64,000 bases of DNA from Lacibacter luteus (GTDB lineage: Bacteria > Bacteroidota > Bacteroidia > Chitinophagales > Chitinophagaceae). This document shows positions 17,543 to 24,088 of this stretch, piece by piece. Made by a program: the position numbers and the translations under genes. The stretch covers positions 372,001 to 436,000 of the forward strand of contig NZ_SDHW01000002.1 of the NCBI RefSeq assembly GCF_004118265.1, read 5' to 3'. Each line of letters starts with the position of its first letter. Position 1 is the stretch's first letter. The notes under the pieces are model-generated. The model was not told where the DNA came from. It did not search any database and saw only the letters and a program-made list of their open reading frames with translations.

Positions 17543-18319
17543 ATGGAGGTAATTTTCAACGAAGTTTCCTTTCAGAATATTGCTGCTTCTCCGGAAGAAG
17601 CAAACAAATGGATGGATGACTTTTTTAACTCGTTAAAAACACTTGAAAAAAGATTGCACAAAACAGTTTACACAAGTTCTGTTTCAGCTTTCTCTGGTCA
17701 GTTTATAGCAAACAATTACGTTTTTAGCCAATGGCTAAGTAATATTAAAGATCGTGAATGGTTACGCAAAATAATTGCAATAACAACACATTTGCCGTTT
17801 CGTCATCCGGAGGGTATTTATCAATTTAATGGCCTTGCAGTTTATGGATTAGGTCTTGCTTTTGAAGAAGATAAACTTACATGCAGCTACCCTGTCACAG
17901 AATGGAATGCAAGTATTACATTCTCATCGGAGATCATTGACGCCGCTGATGTTGTGGTTCAAACACCTTGTGCAGTAAAAAATATTGTTTCTTCAAATTC
18001 AGTATTTGAACATTTTCCTGCATTTGTATTTGAACATCATGAAAAGCATGATAGCAAACGACACAATTTAAATGACGGTGAGTCCACTCTATATTACAAT
18101 ATACCTAACGATCAAGAAACTGTTCAAAAATTACTAGATTGTTCATTTTCAGAAAATGGTGAGGAAGAAGAACGTCGCTATGTCTACGACGAGAACCAAA
18201 AAAAATATGTAGAATTCAATTGTCATCAAGGCCTAAAATATCACGGATATCACATTGAAGATGCCAATAGGGTGCCTCATACAGTGAAACTGAAAATACA
18301 CAACTTCAAAGATTTATAA
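17543..18319 (+). CDS. Unknown protein of the DUF262/DUF3696 cassette
   Basis: 258 residues, 5 bp after the ATPase stop and so surely co-transcribed. No signal peptide or membrane segment. The middle (residues 80-135) contains aromatic-rich stretches (THLPFRHPEGIYQFNGLAVY), and residues 165-185 are His/Asp-rich. The C-terminal 45 residues, YVYDENQKKYVEFNCH followed by GLKYHGYHI and a basic tail, look like a small compact beta domain with several His and Tyr residues that could be catalytic, but I cannot assign it to a nuclease or toxin family. Its position suggests it is the effector or accessory partner of the trio. Confidence 0.75.
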   Translation: MEVIFNEVSFQNIAASPEEANKWMDDFFNSLKTLEKRLHKTVYTSSVSAFSGQFIANNYVFSQWLSNIKDREWLRKIIAITTHLPFRHPEGIYQFNGLAVYGLGLAFEEDKLTCSYPVTEWNASITFSSEIIDAADVVVQTPCAVKNIVSSNSVFEHFPAFVFEHHEKHDSKRHNLNDGESTLYYNIPNDQETVQKLLDCSFSENGEEEERRYVYDENQKKYVEFNCHQGLKYHGYHIEDANRVPHTVKLKIHNFKDL

Positions 18320-18326
18320 CTAAGTA

Positions 18327-18382
18327 GTTGATTATCAACAAAAATTTACAATTCACTATATTGTAACTAAATAATAATTTTG
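18327..18382 (+). promoter_or_regulatory. Candidate promoter/operator of the methyltransferase operon
   Basis: A perfect 13-bp palindrome GTTGATTATCAAC (18327-18339) lies upstream of TAATTTTG (18375-18382), which matches the Bacteroidota -7 box TAnnTTTG exactly. The box is 23 bp before the methyltransferase start. No well-spaced -33 TTG is evident, so the promoter call is moderate; the palindrome could be the binding site of the island's XRE regulator. Confidence 0.45.
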
Positions 18383-18405
18383 GTTCAGAATTCTAACTCA
18401 TTAAT

Positions 18406-19638
18406 TTGGAACCAAAAACACAACCTACCTACATAGACCTCTTTGCCGGCTGTGGCGGACTTTCGTTGGGCTTACACAACGCTGGCTGGAAAGGAATTTT
18501 TGCAATTGAAAAGAGTCCCGATGCTTTTGAAACTCTCGAATACAACTTGCTTTTAAAAAAAAATCATTTTGATTGGCCTGAATGGCTTCCTCAAACAAAT
18601 CATGATATCAACAAAGTATTGTCTGATTATAAAGAACAATTACTTCAGTTAAGAGATAAAGTTGACATGGTTACAGGAGGGCCACCTTGTCAGGGCTTTT
18701 CACACGCAGGGCTGAGAAAAGAAAACGATGTCAGGAATGGTCTTATTCGTTCCTACTTGCAGTTTATTATGCTGGTACGTCCTAAAATGATTTTTTTTGA
18801 GAATGTGAGGGGCTTTACCCAGGAATTTAAAACCAACAAAACAAAAGGCTGGGCCTATTCAGAGTATGTCCTAAGAGCACTGCGATTCTTTAAATACGAT
18901 GTCGAAGGCCACATGGTCGATTTTTCGAAGTTTGGTATTCCGCAAAAACGAACCAGGTTTATTCTTGTGGGAGTTCGTAAAGACGTGGCCACAACAACAA
19001 AAGCTTCTGCAAAGGATTTTTTCCGGCAGTTGAAATCGAATAAATATCAATTTCTGAAAAAGAAAGGTCTGCCGCAAAAGCCAACCTTAAGTAATGCTAT
19101 TTCCGACTTACTTAAGAAAGATGAAACTAATCTTGAGGCAACACCCGACAGGGGCAAAAAATTCAAAAGTGGTTTGTATGGAAATACTACTTCAAAATAC
19201 CAGGAAGTATTACGTGCTGGCTATGATAATGTAATTCCCGATAGCCACAGCTTTGCCAACCACAAAAAAGAAATTGAAAACAAGTTTAAAGATTTGCTCC
19301 GCACTGAAACACCTAACAAAAACATCAGCAAAAAGGCCAGGAAAAAGTATGGCATTAAAAAACATATGATTATTCCGCTCTCGCCAAACCACCCTGCCCC
19401 AACCATAACTACTTTGCCAGATGATTATATTCACTTTTCCGAACCAAGAATATTAACGGTAAGGGAATATGCCCGGATACAAAGCTTTCCTGATTGGTAT
19501 GCCATTAAGGGAAAATATACTACAGGAGGACCAATGCGGGTAAAAGAAGTTCCTCGTTATACACAAATAGGAAATGCTATTCCCCCTCTGTTTGGAGAGC
19601 AGGGAGGATTAGTTTTAAAACAACTAATCAGCAAATGA
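18406..19638 (+). CDS. DNA (cytosine-5)-methyltransferase
   Basis: About 410 residues, a C5 methylase with motifs in order: I DLFAGCGGLSLGL (11-23, SAM binding), IV TGGPPCQGFSHAG with catalytic Cys95, VI ENVRGF (Glu132), VIII QKRTRFILVG, and X YTQIGNAIPP near the C-terminus. The stretch between VIII and IX is long (over 130 residues) and basic and should contain the target recognition domain; specificity cannot be read. The only start fitting motif I spacing is TTG at 18406: an in-frame stop lies 12 bp upstream. The stop overlaps the next ATG (ATGA). No cognate restriction endonuclease is recognisable next to it. Confidence 0.93.
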   Translation: MEPKTQPTYIDLFAGCGGLSLGLHNAGWKGIFAIEKSPDAFETLEYNLLLKKNHFDWPEWLPQTNHDINKVLSDYKEQLLQLRDKVDMVTGGPPCQGFSHAGLRKENDVRNGLIRSYLQFIMLVRPKMIFFENVRGFTQEFKTNKTKGWAYSEYVLRALRFFKYDVEGHMVDFSKFGIPQKRTRFILVGVRKDVATTTKASAKDFFRQLKSNKYQFLKKKGLPQKPTLSNAISDLLKKDETNLEATPDRGKKFKSGLYGNTTSKYQEVLRAGYDNVIPDSHSFANHKKEIENKFKDLLRTETPNKNISKKARKKYGIKKHMIIPLSPNHPAPTITTLPDDYIHFSEPRILTVREYARIQSFPDWYAIKGKYTTGGPMRVKEVPRYTQIGNAIPPLFGEQGGLVLKQLISK

Positions 19639-21944
19639 GTAGTAAATATTTTAAAGTTAGTTCGGCCTTAAAAAATCTTATTGGAAGTGATTTGATCACC
19701 GACAATTTCGTTGCTGTATTTGAACTTGTAAAAAACTCATTTGATGCCAGAGCAACAGAGGTGAAAATCATTTTTAAGGACATATATTCAAATAATGCAC
19801 AAATAATCATACAAGATAACGGCAAGGGAATGGATTATAAAGATCTAACCGAAAAGTGGCTATTCCTTGGTTATTCTGCTAAAAGAGATAACACAGAAGA
19901 TGATTATAGAGATAAAATAAAGTCAGGAAGAGTTTATGCTGGAGCAAAGGGTGTAGGACGATTTTCTTGTGATCGACTTGGAAAGTATTTAAATCTTACT
20001 ACCGTCAGTAAAAAACCAAACAGTAGAATTGAAAATATTTTTGTTGACTGGAGTAAGTTCGAAAAAAATCAGAAAGTACTGTTTGAGCAAATTCCGGTAG
20101 TACATTCCGTAGCTCAAAAAACTAATTATAACTTAAAACATGGCACTATTCTGGAAATTTCAGGCGTTCCAGTTGATTTTTGGAACAGAGATAACTTTAA
20201 AAAATTAAAAGAAAAACTTTCAAAACTCATTCGCCCTGATCTTAACAGCTCTGATGATCTGCAAAAATTCAAAATCATTCTTTCCGTTCCAGATGAAGAA
20301 AGTAAAGACAAAGAGATTCTGAAGGAAAAGGGCAACAACGAGATACATCAGTACTATAGCACAATAAATGGCGAGATAAAAAACTTTGTATTCAATGAAC
20401 TTGATATAAAGACGACAAAAATTGAATCACAAATAGACAATACTGGAATAATTACAACAAGATTAACAGACAGGGAAAACTTTATCTATGAAATAAAGGA
20501 AAAAAGCCAATTTGATTTGCTTAGCAATATAAACATCACATTATATTTTTTAAACCGTTCTGGTAAAATAACATTTCATAAGCGAACAGGAGTTGAGCAT
20601 GTAGACTTTGGTAGTTTGTTTGTTTATAAAAATGGATTCCGGATTTATCCCTACGGCGAAAGAGGAGATGATTCTTTAAGATTGGAAAATCGAGCGCTTC
20701 AAGGTTACGCTAGGTATATTGGTCTAAGAAGTTTAATTGGTGAAATTTCAATTGGAAACTCAAATGAAGATCTACGAGAAACAACTAGCCGTGGAGATGG
20801 CTTGGTAAAAACAAAAGCATATGAACAGTTAACGAATACGGATGATGGATACTTGATTCAAACATTAAGAAGGCTTGAAAAGTATGTTGTAGATGTAACA
20901 CAATGGGGCGTTAACAGTGATGATGAAAATATTGATCTAACATCTAAAAAAGCAATCGAAGGTCTTGTAAAACTTATTGCAAATATTTCTGATAAGCAAA
21001 CTTTAGAATTAAAGTACAACAAGGATATCATCAATTTGATATCGCTTAGGGAAGAAAAAAGTGCAAAAAAATTAGTTCAAAATTTTAAGCGAATTGCTGC
21101 AGAATCCAATGATAAAAATCTTTATAAAGAGGCACAAAAAATTGAAAAGGCAATTACATCATCTTTAAAAAGAGCTGATTCTGCAGAAAAAGAAAGGGAT
21201 GCAAAAATCATTGAAAAAAAACAGGTAGAAAAAGAACTCGAAAAGAAAAAAGAGCAGCTAAGCATTGCTAATTCAATTGCCTCTCAGGATATTGACAACG
21301 TTACAAATCTTCATCATCAGGTCCGGGTGATTACAGACGTTATCAAAACTGAGTTGTTGTTATTCTCAAGAAAATTAGGGAAAGGCGCAATTATTTCAAA
21401 TGAAGAATTAAAGGATTTCATTGAGAAAATTTCCTTTGAAAACAATAAAATCGAAGCTATTTCGAAATTTGGATCAAGAGCAATATTTGAGAATTTTACA
21501 GACATTTCCAAAGCGGATTTAGCAGGCTTTATCGAAAACTATGTCAACAAAATTTCTAATTATTTTTCCTCCACAAAAACAAAGGTTCTTTTCCAGAATA
21601 ATTTGAAGAGTCCTTTTGAAATTAGGTTTCGTCCATTAGATGTTTCAATTATTATTGACAATATGATTAGCAATTCAAAGAAGGCCGACGCTACCTCATT
21701 ATATATTGAGTTAAATAAATCAAACGATAAGGAATTAAACATCTGCTTTAGAGATAATGGCAAGGGGATAAGCAAAGAGATAAAAGATGTAAATGAAATA
21801 TTCGTTAAGACTTTTTCAACAACAAGAAGTACTGGATTAGGGCTCTATCACATTATGAATATCATTACAGAAAACAAGTGGGAAATTTCAGTTAATACAA
21901 ATAATCCAAAAGGAGTTCAATTTAATATAATCGTAAAAAAATGA
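19635..21944 (+). CDS. Double-GHKL protein: MORC/Hsp90-like ATPase plus histidine-kinase-like C-terminus
   Basis: 769 residues, starting in a 4-bp ATGA overlap with the methyltransferase. The N-terminal ATPase has N-box ELVKNSFDA (30-38), G1 DNGKGM (61-66) and G2/lid GAKGVGRFS (103-111), the pattern of Hsp90/MutL/MORC-type GHKL proteins, followed by an S5-like and linker region to about 440. A highly charged coiled coil spans roughly 495-550. Then a helical segment with NLHHQVRV (His560/His561) resembles a dimerisation/phosphoacceptor helix, and a second GHKL domain follows: IDNMISNSKKA (674 on), DNGKGI (707-712) and TGLGLYHI. Two such ATPases in one chain, next to a receiver protein, suggests an ATP-gated sensor kinase. 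Confidence 0.85.
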   Translation: MSSKYFKVSSALKNLIGSDLITDNFVAVFELVKNSFDARATEVKIIFKDIYSNNAQIIIQDNGKGMDYKDLTEKWLFLGYSAKRDNTEDDYRDKIKSGRVYAGAKGVGRFSCDRLGKYLNLTTVSKKPNSRIENIFVDWSKFEKNQKVLFEQIPVVHSVAQKTNYNLKHGTILEISGVPVDFWNRDNFKKLKEKLSKLIRPDLNSSDDLQKFKIILSVPDEESKDKEILKEKGNNEIHQYYSTINGEIKNFVFNELDIKTTKIESQIDNTGIITTRLTDRENFIYEIKEKSQFDLLSNINITLYFLNRSGKITFHKRTGVEHVDFGSLFVYKNGFRIYPYGERGDDSLRLENRALQGYARYIGLRSLIGEISIGNSNEDLRETTSRGDGLVKTKAYEQLTNTDDGYLIQTLRRLEKYVVDVTQWGVNSDDENIDLTSKKAIEGLVKLIANISDKQTLELKYNKDIINLISLREEKSAKKLVQNFKRIAAESNDKNLYKEAQKIEKAITSSLKRADSAEKERDAKIIEKKQVEKELEKKKEQLSIANSIASQDIDNVTNLHHQVRVITDVIKTELLLFSRKLGKGAIISNEELKDFIEKISFENNKIEAISKFGSRAIFENFTDISKADLAGFIENYVNKISNYFSSTKTKVLFQNNLKSPFEIRFRPLDVSIIIDNMISNSKKADATSLYIELNKSNDKELNICFRDNGKGISKEIKDVNEIFVKTFSTTRSTGLGLYHIMNIITENKWEISVNTNNPKGVQFNIIVKK

Positions 21945-22870
21945 AACTAGATTATAATATTTTATGGTTCGAGGATATTAAAAGCTCTTTTGAAGCTAAA
22001 AAGCTTATTGTAAAAGAAATTGTTGAGGAATTTGGCTTTAATTTTTCCGAACCCCGTAACGAAATTGACGGAAGGAATATTGAGGCAATTGACTATGAAA
22101 AATATGACCTTCTACTTGTCGACTTAAATCTCGCCGGCACTAAAGGGCCAGCGCTAATTGACAAAATAAGACACAATGAAGGTGTGTATACTGAAGTAAT
22201 ATTTTATTCCTCCGATGGTGAAAAGGCAGTTCGAAACGTTTTAAAAGAATATGAAATCGATGGAGCGTATTGCGCTGGTCGTGAAAATGATGATTTTGAA
22301 GAAAAGGTACAGAAGGTAATTAAAACTACAATCAAAAAAGTTCAGGACATAAATAACATGAGAGGATTAATTATGGCAGAAACGAGTGATATCGATCATA
22401 CAATGCTCTCAATTATTAATACGGTTATCAGTACCAACTCCTTTGGGATTAAGGATAGTTTGACTCAAAAAATTTTTGAAAATGTACAAAGTAAAGTATC
22501 AAGCAAAAAGGATGATTTTGATAGGTTTCTAAGAAACAACAGAATTGAAAACGTTATAAAAGACAATATAATGTTTGATACATCTCAAAAAATATTAGCT
22601 ATCCAATTTATTATAGACTCTATTGATCACGAAATTACGCATCCACATAAAGGCAATCAATTTAGCACTAGTTATTCTGAGTTGAAGCAAAAGCGAGACC
22701 TATTAGCGCATGTTGTAGAAGTTTATGAGGATGGAATAAAGAAATTAAAAAGTGGAAATAGAGAACTAGAATTCACGGATGAGTTTTGTGTAGATGTTCG
22801 AGTTAAGATCAAAGGCCACTCAACTAATCTTGGGCAAATCTTGAGTTTAGTTGTTCAAACTAATTCCTAA
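21941..22870 (+). CDS. Receiver-domain protein with HEPN-like C-terminal domain
   Basis: 309 residues, overlapping the kinase-like gene by ATGA. Residues 1-130 form a receiver fold: acidic pair in ILWFED (11-12), phosphoacceptor Asp61 in LLLVDLNLAG, and Ser in VIFYSSDGE (90-91). The conserved receiver Lys is not where expected; CAGREND stands in its place, so phosphorylation chemistry may be altered. Residues 145-305 are all-helical, with KQKRDLLAHVVEVYEDG containing Arg252-x4-His257, the motif of HEPN ribonucleases. No DNA-binding output domain is present. It is inferred to be the effector of the double-GHKL partner, perhaps an RNase released on signal. The HEPN call rests on one short motif and helical content. 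Confidence 0.8.
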   Translation: MKLDYNILWFEDIKSSFEAKKLIVKEIVEEFGFNFSEPRNEIDGRNIEAIDYEKYDLLLVDLNLAGTKGPALIDKIRHNEGVYTEVIFYSSDGEKAVRNVLKEYEIDGAYCAGRENDDFEEKVQKVIKTTIKKVQDINNMRGLIMAETSDIDHTMLSIINTVISTNSFGIKDSLTQKIFENVQSKVSSKKDDFDRFLRNNRIENVIKDNIMFDTSQKILAIQFIIDSIDHEITHPHKGNQFSTSYSELKQKRDLLAHVVEVYEDGIKKLKSGNRELEFTDEFCVDVRVKIKGHSTNLGQILSLVVQTNS

Positions 22871-22964
22871 AATGAATGCTTATATTAGATTATAAGTGTT
22901 CTCATAAATTAGTTTTCGCCTATATTCAAAAAAGAATTTAGAAATGCAAGAGTTAAAACAATGC

Positions 22965-23528
22965 TTATTTATAAAATACATCAACCATTCTTTTTCCTGT
23001 CTTTCCATTGGCTAATATGATGGGCTTCTTTTTACGTTTCAAAAGTTTTCTATCTACCATGTAATTCAAAATCTGTGAAATCTGTTTACTGGTATAAGAA
23101 AAGCCGTTTTGACTACAAGCGCTTCGCACTTCTTTAACATAAACAGGTTTATCAAAGAAGCCGCTTTTATATAGTTTATTTTCAACGAAAAACGAACTCT
23201 TTCCTTCAGAATTGGTTTTTATAAAATAGCTGGTTGTATGCTTAGTGTCATTGTAAAAATTTTTTAGTAACGGCGCATTCCTTAATTCTTCAGTCAATTT
23301 ATAAGATCTGTCAGTAAGGTTCTTTGCAGAAATACCGAACTTATTTGCGATCTTTTCAGCTGCTCCTTCAGTAATTTCTCTTGTTCCATTCAACATTGCA
23401 TATACATGGCTTTCGGATATATTAATAAACTCTGCAAATCCAGAAATTTCTAAGCCTGATATTTTCCTCAGCTTAATTAGTCGTGCGGTTAATTGTTTAG
23501 ATGTGATTTTTGTTTTCGTACTTGCCAT
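22965..23528 (-). CDS. XRE-family regulator with C-terminal winged-helix-like domain
   Basis: 187 residues, very basic. Residues 10-70 form a Cro/C1-type helix-turn-helix (LTARLIKLRKISGLEISGFA followed by EFINISESHVYAMLNGTREI). The C-terminal 70 residues (VYVKEVRSACSQNGFSYTSK, QILNYMVDRKLLKRKKK) resemble a second winged helix. It faces the island operon tail to tail (94-bp spacer) and shares its low GC, so it is likely the island's control protein. A TCTCCC-AAA-GGGAGA hairpin abuts its start codon. The direction of control is unknown. Confidence 0.82.
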   Translation of the reverse strand: MASTKTKITSKQLTARLIKLRKISGLEISGFAEFINISESHVYAMLNGTREITEGAAEKIANKFGISAKNLTDRSYKLTEELRNAPLLKNFYNDTKHTTSYFIKTNSEGKSSFFVENKLYKSGFFDKPVYVKEVRSACSQNGFSYTSKQISQILNYMVDRKLLKRKKKPIILANGKTGKRMVDVFYK

Positions 23529-23578
23529 CTCCCAAAGGGAGAAAACATGTTGTCCTAAAAATTATTCAAAATATTTTG
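23528..23578 (-). promoter_or_regulatory. Leader hairpin and palindrome of the XRE gene
   Basis: TCTCCC-AAA-GGGAGA (23528-23542) runs directly from the start codon into the 5' leader, and a 12-bp palindrome CAAAATATTTTG (23567-23578) lies 40 bp upstream. Either may be an autoregulatory operator or a translation-controlling hairpin. No proof of binding. Confidence 0.4.
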
Positions 23579-23645
23579 TAATTCAAATGATGTCTATTAC
23601 TTTCACAGTCGAATTAATTAGAACATAGGCAAATACTATAAAAGA

Positions 23646-23858
23646 GTCTCGTTACTCAAAGTTTGACAGCCAAGAAAACGAGACGGTAAGTAAATGCCCA
23701 TATCTTCTATGGATACACTTTTTATCCTAAGTTTGATGTGGGCCTTACCGTTATTCCGCTTTTCTTGGCTGTCAAAAAACGAGTGAGTGGAAGAAAGTAG
23801 GGCCCACATTTTACAGTCTACTTACTCCATTGCAGGCTCTCTTAACTAGAATGAGAGC
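23646..23858 (+). ncRNA. Candidate structured non-coding RNA
   Basis: This 560-bp gene-free stretch (23529-24088) holds several exact inverted repeats. Arm A TTTGACAGCCAAGAAAA (23662-23678) pairs over all 17 bases with 23760-23776; nested inside, ACGGTAAG (23683-23690) pairs with CTTACCGT (23744-23751). ATGTGGGCC (23736-23744) in the apical region pairs with GGCCCACAT (23801-23809) outside the stem, forming a pseudoknot or a competing fold. GTCTCGTT (23646-23653) can pair with AACGAGAC (23677-23684), and a further hairpin GCTCTC/GAGAGC lies at 23836-23858. Such nesting with internal loops is typical of a functional RNA. Strand and ends are uncertain; a 6S-like RNA, a leader of the SusC gene, or an island-encoded RNA are alternatives. 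Confidence 0.5.
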
Positions 23859-24088
23859 ACTTAGTTTACATACCGCTATTTATCTACTGCTAACAAAGTT
23901 TTTTTGTAAGCCCAAGAACCCTGTGTAAACCGTATACTTACAACAATCCCATAAACCATTTTATTAACAGCGAAGAGGTTCCCACACCCTTTCACTGCTC
24001 CTTGCTAACTCACTTTTTGCAATAACAGTTATGGTTGGCGGCAGCCGGTTGGGAGGTTAAGAACTCCTTTGCCTACCAAATTGCAAAA

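Noticed and set aside
19635-22870. Identity with the known Detocs two-component defence system
   Set aside because: The N-terminal MORC/Hsp90-like GHKL domain, the HEPN-like output and linkage to a C5 methylase do not fit the Detocs layout as I know it.
14139-23528. Prophage or integrative element
   Set aside because: No integrase, transposase, tRNA end or direct-repeat boundary was found; called only an accessory island.
23646-23776. Retron or CRISPR-like element
   Set aside because: Inverted-repeat structure present, but no reverse transcriptase, cas gene or repeat-spacer array is near.
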